Shown piece by piece: positions 43,760 through 55,800 of a stretch of 64,000 nt of DNA. The position numbers and the translations under genes were made by a program. Within the stretch, counting starts at the first letter, position 1. The number at the start of each line of letters is the position of its first letter. The notes below the pieces were generated by a model. The model searched no databases. It saw only the letters and a program-made list of their open reading frames with translations, and was not told where the DNA came from. Source of the stretch: Sycobia sp. Sy_11 (taxonomy: Eukaryota; Arthropoda; Insecta; Hymenoptera; Epichrysomallidae); contig JACCIC010000298.1 of assembly GCA_018907035.1 (NCBI GenBank), positions 1-64,000 on the forward strand, given 5' to 3'.

Positions 43760-46060
43760 AATTTCGGGATAAGTTTAGCGCTGATATCCTAGGGCAGATT
43801 GTTGAAACGGACCATTACATATCCAGATAGTACAGCCCATGGCCGATGACTGATCGGTGGCCCATCAGGCCAGCTGGTGTAACCCGCTGTACCTTACATT
43901 GCTGGCACACAGTGCAATCAGACAAAGTGGGTCACATTTTTATGCAACGAGGGCCAATATTATGATCGTGATATACAGTCGTGCGTTTTAGGGCATCCGA
44001 AATGGCTGATTATGGGCTTTTCATGGTATTCACGAAAAACGGTACGGCGATTTACTTTAGGCACAACTATCTTCCACGCACCCTGTTCATCTAATAGATC
44101 TTCGATGGCTGTATAGGGATGAAACTAATACATTCGTTGTCCTTTTCCACCATGGGTGGTTGTTTGGATCACTCATCACTTTCTTACGAAAGCGCGAATA
44201 GCAGGGATCTTGCTAATCGGTGACGCCGAGGTAGGTGATTTTGTGAGTAGGCTCGTCCTCGTAGAAGTGAGACAGAGCATCTGATACGCAATGGAAGGTA
44301 CTCTTCTGATGAAAGACTTCATAGTCATATCTCTGTAATTCTAAGACTGTGATTCGTTACCACCTGAAAGTGGAAGTCCTGGATGTATGGGCGAAATTTA
44401 CGTACGGCCCATAACACGGTGAGCACTCACGTTCAGTGAGCGAATAATTACGCATAGCTGGAGTCATAGTGCAACTGGCGTAGAACAGCACGCGCTTCAC
44501 GCCATCAACTGTTTGCGTGAGCACGGTGCCTAGTCCCATGTCGCTGGCGTCCATTTGTGTTACGAACGTTTCTTTAAACGACGATCGAGAGAGGATTGCT
44601 GCAGACGCGACGAGCGTCTGAATTTGTTCTAAGGCTTGCTGCTGCTCTTCTTCCCAATGATACTTGATATTCTTTATTGTCAATAAGGTGAGAGGCTTAG
44701 CAAGCATTGCAAAGTTCTCCAAAAACTTGCAGTAACAGGACGCAAGGCCTAATTACTCCTGCTTGGCGCTTAGCTGCTCAAAGATGACAGGCCCACAGGC
44801 GACACCATACGGTTATGGGTCCATTCAAACAACCACATGCGGAAACAGTAAAGGCAGGAACCTGGTGGTGGGCGCTGCTGAGGTCCAGTATGGGAATATA
44901 TCGTGCATTTCTTAATTTCTGTCATATTTTATTTATCTTATCAGATTTACTTCTTGACCTATAGAAAAAAGCGAATACGCTGAGACAACGGAGACGGTGC
45001 AGAGTGGTACCAGAACGAGTTCTTCTGCAACGTCGATCGTCATAGTATTATCACGCAGGTGGACAATCGCATTGAAACTACGATAGAAATCGGTACCGAG
45101 TAGACAGCCAGTTTCTCAGTCAGAAATTCAAATAACGCCTAGCTCTATTTCAATTTCTGCAATTACAAACGGAAAGGTTACTTGGCTATATTATCGGCTC
45201 AATTTCCTAAGTGAAGAATCGAGCGCCAGATCCGGAAAAGGTTCAAACTAAACGACTGAAGACCGATGCAATCTGCAAGCCGATTAATCTGAGAGCTGTG
45301 GGAGCAGCCCCTGCATCAAGCAGTGCATAAATGCGAAACGCGCTTATGCCCAGCTGTATCCACCATCGTGAATACCGATCGGGATCGAGATTTGTGGTGG
45401 AGTCAGCGGAGTCACGGTCGTGATGCTCCTCCTTTATAAATAGGAGCGGGCAGTCATCATTACCCTGTATCCTTGCAGCTGCCTTCTGGTTTTCAGAGGT
45501 CTCTTAGAACGTAGAGGCGAATTGGACCTCATTTACTCGCCCTTTTTCGTATTTGCCGAATATTCAGGACAACTGCGCAAGGTGTGGCTTGGCCAACTAC
45601 AACCCCAGCACAGAAATCGTGTGTTAAGATCTATTGCCTGACCTTTATTCCGGTCGCTAATGGGCTTGCGCAGAAGCTTTCCCCGAAAAGGACGCTTTCT
45701 CTCTGATTTAGGCGAAGTCAACGCTTTATTGTTTCCCGCAAGCGACTGCCCTTTTTCATCGTAAGAGCTGCGACTTTTAACGCTTGTAAATCCAGTGCGG
45801 CAGCTCAAAGTCAAGCCTCTTGCAAAGCTTCCCTTTGAAATCTGGCGGCCTAATGTCCTTATTCGGACGCGTGCGAGACGTGTTCGCCGGATGAAAGGCC
45901 ACTTCGGGCATTATGCAGTCCCCGGGTGACGGAGGCGGCTTGTAGTTGCACTCCACATCGAGGAAGCATTCAGCCTTTCGGGCGAACTTGATTAACCGAT
46001 TTACACTCGTAATCTTCTCTCACGGAATCAATTTTGAATTCTGGAGTGTAGATTCCATTA
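43760..46060 (-). pseudogene. decayed Ty3/gypsy element (gag to integrase)
   Basis: Read on the minus strand: a gag zinc knuckle CWGCSWPSHTLRSC (about 45575-45620), a protease remnant around 45090-45330 (LLDAG.. and CLLGTDFYRSF), RT largely lost near 44750-44950, then the RT/RNase H join (MLAKPLTLLTIKNIKYHW and TQMDASDMGLGTVLTQ, 44470-44700). An integrase zinc-binding part follows (EYHEKPIISHFG..YWP..C..C, near 43900-44040). Frames are broken at many points. No LTRs were identified. Its gag end is interrupted by the tail of the LINE at 46084. Confidence 0.75.
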
Positions 46061-46083
46061 TATGAGAGCGATCTCCCTGTCAT

Positions 46084-47354
46084 CCGACCATTATTTATTT
46101 ATTATTTATTATTTTATTTTATTTTAAGGAGTTGGGCCTTCCCGGCCTCCGGACGCATGGGTAAACCCTTCGCGTCCCTCCTTTGATCAGCAGCCGCTAT
46201 AAACGGCAGGCCTCCCAGAATGAAATTATTCCGGTCGTCATACTGGATTTAATGTCGTCAATCTCCAAGTAGGCAGCTCCCAAATGCCGCATCCTTTTCT
46301 CAGATATATTTGGACAGTCGCACAGAAGATGTACGGGGGTTTCATCCTCTGTGTAGCAAAAGCGTCAGAAGGGGTCTCTCACGAGACCCGTTAATGTGGT
46401 CAATCCATTCTGTGATGCGCGGAGGGATACCATGCCTATTTAAGGCCTCTTTGATAACCTTATGTGACGTGTGATTAAAGGCTCCTTCGATGTCCATAAG
46501 AACACTTTAACTTCCACCTGAAATCGCATCACAGATACAGTTCTGTATAGAGCCGTCTCCGTGGATCTTCCGGTGCAGTATGCATGTTGCTCCTTATGGA
46601 GTTGATTTCTTCTCAAGGCGTCGTCTCTGATGAATCTATCAATCATCTTTTCGATAGTTTTGAGAATAAAAGATGTCAGGCTGATGGGTCTAAAATTCTT
46701 CGGGGATGTATAACCACATTTGCCTGCTTTAGGTATAAATACCACCCTGGTCCCTAGCCATCTTGCTGGGATATGACCCAGAGTGATGCTTGCCCGCGCC
46801 ATTCTTGTCATCGGGCCCACTATACAGTCCCCGGCTCTTTGTAGGAAGGCCGGGTAGACTCCATCCGGTCCCGGTGATTTAAATGCGCCAAATGACCCTA
46901 CGGCCCATCTGACCCTGTCCGGTGTAACAATCTGGTTTGCTACCATTTGGTTAGCTCCCAATTTAGCGCAACCCGTCCAGTGGTCATTTCCTGTGACTGT
47001 ATCGTCATTTTGTTCAGTATTTTTACTGAAGCTAGGGAAGTGGACTTGGATAAGGTATTCCAATGTCTCCTCATCCAATAGTGGATAACTGCCATCGGGT
47101 CTCTTCAGCGTGCCCAGGACCGCGCCAGGGTCCTTCGACAGGACTCTGCTCAGCCTAGCCGCTTCTATACCCTCGCATATGCTTTCACAGTAGTTTCTCC
47201 AGCTTGTCTCTCTGGCTGACCTTACTGCATCTCTGTAGTTGTCCCTGGACGCTCTGTCTGCAGTGCAATCAGAATCACTACCTTTTCTCCTGGCTATCTC
47301 CCAGAGGACCATAGCCTTAGACAGACCCTCGCAGCTAATCCCACCAATCAACAA
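46084..47354 (-). pseudogene. R1-like non-LTR retrotransposon, RT part, internally deleted
   Basis: The minus strand is open for 304 codons: RDAVRSARETSWRNYCES, VRWAVGSFGAFKSPGPDGVYPA (conserved LINE RT block), RVVFIPKAGKCGYTSPKNFR..PISLTSFILKTIEKMIDRFI and HKEQHAYCTGRSTETAL. One frame over it continues MDIEGAFNHTSHKVIKEAL (motif A, near 46450-46500) and GIPPRITEWIDHIN. It then jumps to C-terminal sequence (LVRDPF..CDCPNISEKRMRHLGAAYLEIDD, 46240-46390); the YADD box and most of the C-terminus are deleted. The 3' end is an A-rich (AAATA)n tail at 46088-46130. It sits inside gypsy debris. Confidence 0.82.
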
Positions 47355-47428
47355 GTAATCAGTACATCCGCAAGACCTTACCGTCGCTCAAACTGGTCAC
47401 ATTCATACGTGAGAGATGCCCGATTATA

Positions 47429-47545
47429 GGGCCTCTCATTGATTCCTAACCCGCCTGGAAGTTACCCGTTTATAGGGTCTTCATCGCCACCATTCGTGGA
47501 AAACTCGTTTATAGAGTTCCCGATATACTCCCCGGTCCGAGTACG
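47429..47545. repeat. three ~39-bp degenerate tandem repeats (cgtttatagggt motif)
   Basis: cccgattataggg, cccgtttataggg and ctcgtttatagag occur about 38-39 bases apart. Related phrases recur far away near 59115 (ctgtttataggattcctcgtc) and 59350 (ctcgtctatagggcctcctcg), so this is a dispersed repeat, possibly R1-type 5'UTR. Confidence 0.6.
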
Positions 47546-47719
47546 GCTATCTTACAGATATTTAGGTGTGTGAATGATGAGTTGATGTGTAGACGGGCGA
47601 ATACTACTATTTTCGCTCGAAGTTCTTGTCCACGGCCACTTATTCGTCACTCTTAGAAGTGCTTATTTCGTGACTGACCGCAAGCGGTCATTCCCCTATC
47701 CGCAACCCCGGAGACGCGT

Positions 47720-48030
47720 GTGGTAGCTGAACTCAAGGCCCCACATTTTCTGATTTTACACGATCTTGATGTCCTCGTCGGTCGTGGCACAGTCCAGGTC
47801 GAGGAATTCTAGTGTCACCCTGAAGGTCAACTCTGTCAAGTATCCAGTCTGTCTAACGGCGTCTTAGAGAACCTGTCTGAAGTTCATATCGTTATCCGTT
47901 CTGGTCCGCTGTAACAGTGCCGCGCCGTCTTTCGGCTTTCTTACTATCTTGACTTCTGTCCTATTCTGTCAAGCGTTTAACTATTCATGTATTGTCCGTA
48001 TAACTTCCACGCACGTCTGCCCCTCAGCTT
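47720..48030 (-). pseudogene. R1-like LINE ORF1 (gag-like) fragment
   Basis: The minus strand shows GAALLQRTRTDNDMNFRQVL, DAVRQTGYLTELTFRV and TLEFLDLDCATTDEDIKIV. These resemble the ORF1 region before the zinc knuckles in R1-type LINEs. There are several stops, and it is probably the upstream part of the element at 46084. Confidence 0.55.
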
Positions 48031-48034
48031 TGTT

Positions 48035-48175
48035 ATAATAATTACTATTATTATTATTATTATTATTATTATTATCATTATTATTTATTATTATAATAAT
48101 CATCATTAGTATTATTATAATAACTAAATATTATTTGGAATACGAGCGAACTAAAATAAGAAATATTATTATAAA
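48035..48175. repeat. (ATT)n-rich tract
   Basis: Imperfect tat/att triplet repeats, mostly within 48040-48125. Confidence 0.8.
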
Positions 48176-48477
48176 ACAGTGCCGGAATTATTACAATATA
48201 ACTTATATTATAGAAACACGAGCACCGTCAAGGACGAGAATATAAACTTGATTATTATTTACATAATTATCATTATTATAATTTCTTATAATAATTATCA
48301 TTATTATTATTATTTGAAATAAATATCCGAAAGAATGAAATCACGAATTATAATTGTGAGACGGCGCCGAAATTATTATAAGAATACGAGCACCCTCAAG
48401 AGTAAAATCACAAATTAGCACTAAAATTATTATAATGATAATGCAATTATTAATATAATATTATTGCAAAAAGATAA
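48176..48477. repeat. ~300-bp direct repeat, copy 1
   Basis: Matches 52820-53113: attattacaatataacttatattatagaaacacgagca, then attattatttacataat, aaataaatatccga, gacggcgc.gaaattattataagaatacga and a final attgcaaa. A looser relative lies at 51640-52010. The two copies bracket 4.6 kb of gypsy and LINE debris and may be remnants of LTRs. Confidence 0.75.
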
Positions 48478-48499
48478 AAAAACAAAAAAGATCAAAAAC

Positions 48500-49490
48500 G
48501 TATATTGTTGTGAAAGAGGTTTATGATGATCCGCTGGCAGGACACATGGGAGTCGCGAAAACATTATCAAAAATAGCCAAAAATTATTATTGGCTAGGAA
48601 GGTTACGGAAGCTGCTGTATACGTAAGAAATTGTGTTAATTTTTAAAAATTCAAAGTACACCAACAAACTACTGCAGGTACTCTGCACTTAACTGTCGTT
48701 GATCAGCCATGGGAGACAGTGGCTGGACTCCCAAGATCTGCAAAACTTAATGTCTGGTTACTAATAATGCAGAATAGATTTTTGAAATGGGTCGAACTAC
48801 ATACACTTTGAAAAATTACTGGAAAAGCTATTCTACTGGAAAAACTACTGGAAAAACTAGCCCATGTAGTCAACGAGAAAATAAATCTATGGTTTGGTTG
48901 TACAAAAACTATAATATCGCATAATGGACGGCAGTTTATATCAAAGGAGTTTACTGAGATAACAAAAATAGGTATACAACATCGTAAAACACCACTGTAT
49001 ACCACCATTGTAACTGAGTAAAAAGGTCAAACTGAGTAATCAAGACTATGACACCACAGTATATTCCAACGAATTAAAGAAATTAAAACGATCATTTAAC
49101 CGAAATTACATTTGCTTATAACTCGACTCAGAGCGAAGCAACTAAATATACGCCAGCATATACAAGAGAAAGGATTAAATGCAAATACACCAAATATAAA
49201 CCGCAACCAAAAATTACATGATGCCCTAAAGTTTGTGAGAGGATAACAGGCAAGGAGTTTCAAAAAACAAAAACCCTATTACAATTTACTTCGAGTTGGG
49301 AAACTCACGATTCGTGAAAAAATGACACGAATTATCCAATAAAATGGACGTCCTACATGCGAAAATGTTGCCGTTCACAATGTATAAACAAGTATCACCG
49401 GTTATGTTTGACGTACTAAATAACCTTAAAAAGATAATACATCATATTCATATTAAAGATATGAAAGCAGCCCGAAATAATCTTATTGAA
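48500..49490 (+). pseudogene. decayed gypsy integrase, related to the 6-19 kb element
   Basis: The plus strand reads VYDDPLAGHMGVAKTLSKIAKNYYWL (zinc-binding region, 48510-48600), a decayed catalytic start, then NLWFGCTKTIISHNGRQFISKEFTEI (second catalytic region with Asp replaced by His, near 48890-48960), THPEITFAYNS-like and SEATKYTPAY blocks near 49110-49160. A C-terminal segment in broken frame (SPVMFDVLNNLKK..HIHIKDMK, near 49400-49460) parallels the PVVFEIKDMSDGK..HISDLK end of the 14.8 kb integrase. Confidence 0.75.
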
Positions 49491-49559
49491 GATGATTTGC
49501 CGCCGTGAAAATGAATATAAAAGAAGAAAATATGAACAAACAAATTCAGTGGTCACGAG

Positions 49560-50053
49560 CAAGAGCTCTGCCAGAGAGCGTTAGAACTCATTATGAAGAT
49601 CCAGTTCTATAGACGGACATTCTACGCGTTCATAAACACTGGCGAGCTCATGTCCACGGTTTTAAGTGAAATTGGCCGGATATTACAAGCATAGGGCACT
49701 AAAGTGATGCATAGAATACACCAACTCCACCTAAATCGAGCTCCCTTATATTCAAAAATGATACCGACGATATCAAAGCGACACTCTAAATAGTATTTAA
49801 ATTCAAGAATAAGGAGTACAAAGAAAGGTTCACTGTGGTAGACGAGCAGCAAGCAGATATTATTTTTGGTATCGGAACCATCACAAAAATAGGCTATCGG
49901 ATACTACTACACGCACGATCATCAGTAGCACGAGAAAGGCGCGCGGAAGTAAAGAAGAATAGAAGAGGTGCTGAATCGACGACTCCTAAACAGAATGGAT
50001 GACGAGGGCATCAAGTGTCTTGCAGATTCTGAAGAGATGAGTGACAGCGAATA
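49560..50053 (+). pseudogene. aspartic-protease-like retroelement fragment
   Basis: The plus strand gives FINTGELMSTVLSEIGRIL near 49630-49690, like a retropepsin D-T-G region with Asp replaced by Asn, then KNKEYKERFTVVDEQQADIIFGI near 49805-49870, like the C-terminal protease block. It follows the integrase relic directly, which is not the normal gag-pro-pol order. Either two elements are joined or an unusual arrangement is preserved. Confidence 0.5.
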
Positions 50054-50381
50054 AAGTAAGTTAAGTAGTGTCTAGTAACTCTATATACGTAATATAGTAA
50101 GTCTAAAAGTAAAGTAAGTATAGTAAGTCTAAAATAAAATATAGTGAGTCTAAAAAAAGTCTAATAATAATTAAATACATAAATATAACAGAAATTAATC
50201 GAAATTACCCATGGTACATGTCAAGTTCGTCGACCTACCGTCCTTAGAAAGAAAAATATAGGTAATTCCAGTAATTAGAAAACAAGGTCAAAGGAACTAG
50301 ATAAATATTAGTCAAATTAAACTTGTAATTAAAATTAGTATTAACATAACCAAGCAACAGAACAGAACTTTTCTGAAAACT
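50054..50381. other. AT-rich spacer
   Basis: A loose repeat of aagtctaaaataaaa-like words near 50095-50165; no gene. Confidence 0.4.
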
Positions 50382-50885
50382 ATGTTCCTCAAACTAGTAG
50401 TCCGGGCGCGTCGCAATGCTTTGGCCGCGGAGGCCGAATTTAATAACATAATACTAACGCAAACAAAGCTAGTGACCAGTACGGGAACGTTATGCGTAAA
50501 AAGTATAGAAACATTAGTAGGGTTTCATGTTGTCTTAAAAACAGGGTCCCCCGATGCGCCCCTTTACATTCCGTCCGCTCCTGAAAGGCCTGCTGCAGAG
50601 CTCGCACCGCCTGTCACCAAGCCTGCATCGCCTACTGTCGAACCTGCATTGCCTATCACTAAGTCCGCACCGCTTGCCGGCAAGCCAGCATCGCCTGCCG
50701 CTGAGCCTGCACCGCCTGCCGCCAAGCCCACCTCACCTGACACTAACAGCGAGTCGGCCTTACCATCTCCGTCGTCCCTGTCTGTTGTGGTGCTAGCCAC
50801 GAAAAGAGCAGTAGGCCTACTAGTCAGGCCGGCCCTCGAATTCAAACCGGAGGACGATAAGCATCCCAAGGATATGCGGCCGTGA
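50382..50885 (+). CDS. unrecognised ORF with Pro/Ala heptad repeats (167 aa)
   Basis: ATG 50382 opens 167 codons. The N-terminal 55 residues (LVVRARRNALAAEAEFNN) are unremarkable and possibly helical. From about 50592 to 50738, seven 21-base repeats encode x-x-[KE]-P-A-x-P heptads (VTKPASP, TVEPALP, AGKPASP, AAEPAPP). A Ser-rich region and a basic/acidic tail follow. No signal peptide or membrane segment is seen. It lies among retroelement debris, is GC-richer than its flanks, and may be a remnant of a retroelement structural ORF. Function unknown; I cannot exclude a chance ORF built by repeat expansion. Confidence 0.4.
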   Translation: MFLKLVVRARRNALAAEAEFNNIILTQTKLVTSTGTLCVKSIETLVGFHVVLKTGSPDAPLYIPSAPERPAAELAPPVTKPASPTVEPALPITKSAPLAGKPASPAAEPAPPAAKPTSPDTNSESALPSPSSLSVVVLATKRAVGLLVRPALEFKPEDDKHPKDMRP

Positions 50886-52049
50886 ATGAGTGATCGTTAT
50901 GATGAGGAAGCTCGCTGTATTTCAGGCTTGGCTCAACTCGTCATAGGTAGACCATCGGTGGCAGACGATTTACAATGCGGATGGATATGGAAATAGGCCA
51001 AATTAAATATGTATTAGCTTATGGTTCGAAATAACATTAGGCTAAACAATTATATCCATTATAAAAACTCCTCCCTGATTAATGCATGCGAAAAGATATG
51101 AGAATTAGATGTTATAATTAAATATATTTTTTATAATTGAATTAGATATCGACGCGCAAAATTATATACATATATAAACTTTCGCTTCGTAAACAAGGGA
51201 AAATGCGACGATCAAGCTGTATTTTCTATACAGCCTAATACACGCAAAATTTTTATTTCAAATAAATCAAGTTTAAAATTAAAATAATCGCGCAATGATC
51301 CCGATTAGCGGTCAAAAGCGCAATAATCAAAACATAGCCAGCGTGAATATTTAATATACCTGCCTCGCAAACATAGGCAAAGGGATAGCAGAGGGCAGCG
51401 CATCGCGAGAGAAAGCCGCATCTGCACGGCAGCCAGCGTACAAAAGATGTCCCGCGCTCCTATGCTCCCCGCGCCTACGAACACGGAATACGGTAAAGGT
51501 ACAAGTAACTGCATTTCGAACGTTACATTTTTATTAAATATTATAGAAGTCTCATTTTTAATACTTTTATATTATTTAATATACAGCAAGCATATAAAGC
51601 ACACGAGCAAAGAAATACTATCATTAATACATGAATAATTAATCGTGTACAAACGTCCTCAAGGATAAAAGTTTATAATTAATCATTATTTACATAACGG
51701 TTATTACCATTATAATATGTTATAATCATTGGCATTGCTATTATTATTATGACCAAATATTATTGAGAAACCGAGTTAAATCAACATTAACTTAATTATT
51801 TAACATTATTGTTATTATAATAATCAAATATTAACCCGAGAGATATATAAGTTTAATTATTATTTACATAATTGTAATTGTTGTAATTTATTATAATAAG
51901 TATCATTATATTAATCTAATTAAGTATTATCCAGAATTCGAAAGAATTAAATACTAACATAATTATTATCTAATTCTTATTACAGTTTATTATAATAATT
52001 ATAATTTTTTTAAGAGTCTATGAATGCTATTTATGTATTTCCAATGTCC
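50886..52049. other. AT-rich spacer with degenerate repeat relatives
   Basis: 51640-52010 loosely resembles the 48176/52820 repeat (cctcaaggata, attattatttacataa, ttataataa). No gene was identified. Confidence 0.4.
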
Positions 52050-52800
52050 GTTCAGCAAGAATAATTCTGGTGAACGGCGACTGGAATATGTGCGACTCGA
52101 CACAAATCTCCATGTTGTTGCACCGACACCAACCCTGAACTGTAATTCATATTAGTTCAGCCTGGGCGGCAGTACTTCCGTAGTCCATTCATGGTGATTT
52201 CTTTTGTCCTAGAATCTCATGCATACTCAAAACTGCATTCACTCTTGACAGTCTTTCAGTCGCTTTTTTGCTCCGAAGCACATACGTAAAGTATTTTGCA
52301 ATCAACCGCTAGCTCTCCGTGTCTGTTGTCATAAGTCTCATATAAGCCCAGCGATTACGTAAACCGCGCTCTTAGAAAAAGTACTTAAACCTTACCATAC
52401 ATCGACTCAGACCACACTTCTGCCCCGTATCGAGTGGGTGACGCTCATCAACAGTCTATATACATTCTCTCTAGGTGCATTCGTGTTGTCGATCAGTCTA
52501 CGTAAAGCCTTGTTATAAGTACTCAAATTATTCTTAGTTCTGCTGCCTTATTCGTCGCGTTTCGTAGGTAAGGCCAGAAGCTTAGCTTCGTATCCAAGAT
52601 GATCCCAAAATACTTGACTTTATTCGTGGTCTCCAATCTTCCCGTCTCTACCATCATCGGAACGACCGTCTCTATACGTCTACGACTCAGCAGTTATAAC
52701 TCGGTCTTTTGCAGCGCAAGCTGCCGTCCGTGGTCTGTGATCCATTCAATCATCCGTCTCACGACGTGATTCAGTTTTAACTGAATCAAGTGATAGTCGC
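52050..52800 (-). pseudogene. R1-like LINE RT C-terminal fragment, heavily decayed
   Basis: Minus strand from 52795: GDYHLIQLKLNHVVRRMIEWI, HGRQLALQKTELLLLSRRRI, TTNKVKYFGIILDTKLSFWP..NATNKAAEL. This matches the region following the YADD box in R1/jockey-like LINEs. Further decayed matches (SPTRYGAEVWSESM near 52430) continue toward 52050. Many stops are present. Confidence 0.7.
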
Positions 52801-52819
52801 CTACTACTATTACTACTAC

Positions 52820-53113
52820 TAAAATAGCGCCAGAATTATTACAATATAACTTATATTATAGAAACACGAGCATCATCAAGGACGGAAATATCAACTTAAT
52901 TATTATTTACATAATAATTATTATTATAATAATTTGTTATAATAATAATCATTATTAATATTTTAAATAAATATCCGAGAGAATTAAATTATGAATTATA
53001 ATTGTAAGACGGCGCTGAAATTATTATAAGAATACGAACGTACTCAAGGGTAAAATCACAAATCAGCATTCTAAATATTATAATAATAATACAAGTATTA
53101 TTATATTATTGCA
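52820..53113. repeat. ~300-bp direct repeat, copy 2
   Basis: The counterpart of 48176-48477, with visible substitutions and small gaps. Confidence 0.75.
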
Positions 53114-54584
53114 AAATTACTGTTATTATTTTTCGGTGACTCGATACGAAAATAGTAGAATGGTGGCGTAAACGCCCAATCAACTAATTTTTCGTATATA
53201 GAAGAGTTTTCTGCTACAAAATCAGTTCTCTCGGTGATACGCCTGCAAGAAGCTCCCTAGAGCTTTCCTCACTCCAAAGCTTTGACATATTTTAGTCCTT
53301 GCGAATCAGCAGGCTTTATTTGACCAAAATTCTCTCCATCCCCAGTAAATAGATAGTGTGCGAAAATATTATAATAAGTGCGCAGATTAAACTAAATAAT
53401 TGTGAATAAGCAAAAGCGTATGCTCTCGTATAAAAATATATAATCTGTGTTATTTATATTAATTTAAGAATATACTTCGTGTTATTTGATAAATAAAAAC
53501 AGTTCGGTTATTGTCCCGATTTCACTGGAGAGTTGCCATTCTTTTTAAACTGATCGTGGCCCTACCGCGTAAGCTATCCCGAAGGGAAAAGAGAAACGTT
53601 CTCTGGTAGCCGAAGAGGAACAGTTACAAAATTGGTTTTATTTAATTATAAAAAAATAGGTAATAATAAATAAAATTATTATTTTGTAAAAATAATTTTA
53701 TTCTTTATATATACTCAATTTTTTTTTATAAAGCATAGAAATTAATTAACGATTTTTTTTTGCTGAATAAAAATAAATAATTTAAAAAATGTCTGAAGCA
53801 CGTGTTTCTTGGAAATATAAACTATATAAACTAAATAACTCGGAAGCAGAAAGTGAATTAGAATCACAGGGCGTAAGTAGTGATGGTACGCTAATTACAG
53901 TTGACAGCGTTTAGTTACTGATAGGATAATCCGGTTTTAAATTAATAGACTATCACTATTTATTCATGAACGGAAACATTTATTTCGTATATAAGATTTA
54001 TTTATAATAAATTCATTAGTACGGTATTACTTCACAGTCAAAAGACTTATTTCGTAAACAACGCGGGCTTAACTGTCGGTATACATTCGTGGATAAGCAG
54101 TTAAGCTGATATACGTAAATAATATAATATAAGTGTATTCACTTGCTCACTAAATACATCATACCCTATGTACACAATTATGTACACATAATTAACAGTT
54201 ATATTTGTGTGCGCTCATCCTGAGTTGTATCAAGAAAAGCCCGTTCATAAAACAGATTACAATGAAGACTTCGATTGCACCAAAGATATAGAAGAAATGG
54301 AAATGAAAATAAAACGTCTGAAACAACAACTCCAGCAACAATAAATAACCGTCGCTAGTTCCATCCTGCTATTAAATACTCGATTCAATAATCATAATGA
54401 ACTAGTAATTCTTCAAACGACTTCTGCACAAGACAGGGCAAAAGTATTAAACCAGATGAGGAAATAGGGATGTTATTTCGAAGGTAAAAATGATATTCTT
54501 TTATATTCCTTATTACATAAAGACTTATATTCTTTTCCGCTCTTCGCTACTGCGTAAGCTATACCAAGTTAGTACACCGCTGTT
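53114..54584. other. possible LTR end and leader; small gag-like frames
   Basis: 53440-53630 resembles a retroelement R-U5 end: an AATAAA-type signal near 53485, a moderate-GC stretch, and an ending acagttaca. Downstream, short plus-strand frames occur near 53788 (MSEARVSWKYKLYKLNN) and 54270-54340 (DIEEMEMKIKRLKQQLQQQ, coiled-coil-like), both closed by stops. This could be the degraded 5' end of an LTR element; no partner LTR was found. Confidence 0.3.
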
Positions 54585-55800
54585 AGCCTTTAAGGGGCCC
54601 TTACCTCCTCAAGTCTGTGTTTGTGTTCGAGGACGGCCCTGCAGTAGTAAACCACCCTCGACCACCCTGTCGAATCGCCGAGCATCAGACTTATTATGTT
54701 GTCAGGTGTAATGGTGTCCACCTCCCTCTCAAAGCGTTCTTTCTCTGGACGGAACGCTTCACACTGATGACGAATCGATCTGGCCATCCATCGTCTTCTC
54801 GAGTCTTCCTCCCAGCGCCTCTGCCATTTAACCATCGTGGTCACTCCGACCCGCTCAGCCGCCTCCGTTCTAACGAGAATAGAATAATTTTAGGGTATGC
54901 ATACTCTACTTCTCCGCTCCTTGAAGGTCAATGGGTATAACACATTCGATAACCAGCAGCGCCGACCTAGAGACCGTTCGGTAGGTGGTTGCGGTGCGTA
55001 ATGCCCCTTTACTCTGCACTGAAGCCATTCTTTTTTTGTGCATTTCAGCATTCAGTGCATCGGCCCATACCTCTGCTTCGTAAAGCACAGTGGATTCGGC
55101 TACCCATATCAGCAGACGCCGCTTGCTAGGTTTAGGTCCTCTAACGTTGGCCATAATCTGGCTAATTGCGTTGTCATTCGAGCAGCGCTATCCGTTGCCT
55201 GTTTAATTTGTTCCCAAAGAATAAACTTGGAATCAAGCCTCGCCCCCAGGTAACGAACGGTTACTTTGGTACTCACCGTCGCATTTCTAGCCTGTATTGA
55301 TCGCTTCGTTGGTATGCACTTCTTGGTCAGGAAAATGATTTCTATTTTCGACGCTGCTAATTCTAGCCCATTTTACTTCATCCATTCACTCACGCAACGA
55401 ATCAGTTGGTTGAGTCGCACCTGTGCCGCATCGCAATCTCTAATAATTACGATAGCGGCGACGTCATCTGCGTATCAGAAAACTTTTCACAGGCATCTCC
55501 ATCCGAAATATTCCGTTATATGAAATATTTCTCATATTAGTTGCGAGCACAGCCCCTACCCCTGCGCTTAACTTTTTCCACCTTAGGCCATCGGATGTTT
55601 CATAGATCAGGAAGCGTTCCTTCATCTAGTTGCGCATAATACGAAGTATGTATGCTAGCATCCGGAAGTTGCACTGCATGGCCCTAAGAACATTAGCCCA
55701 TCCAACAAAGTTCAAGATAATTCAAAGATAGCATCTACCATCTCCCGTGCTCCACGGAAGCCGTACTGTCATCTGTCTGCCAAATCGTCGGCAGACATTA
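54585..55800 (-). pseudogene. R1-like LINE RT to C-terminus fragment
   Basis: Minus strand, descending: SADDLADR.QYGFRGAREMVDAI (near 55730-55800), an FVDDVAA-like catalytic box reading YADDVAAIVII (near 55445), NGLELAASKIEIIFLTKK, VTVRYLGARLDSKFI, MANVRGPKPSKRRLL..VLYEAEVWADALN (55030-55154) and KGALRTATTYRTVSRSALLVI. Then, after a frame change, come WQRRWEEDSRRRWMARSI and TITPDNIISLMLGDSTGWSRV (54590-54840). The RT N-terminal half and the C-terminal zinc cluster are deleted, and stops are scattered. Confidence 0.8.
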
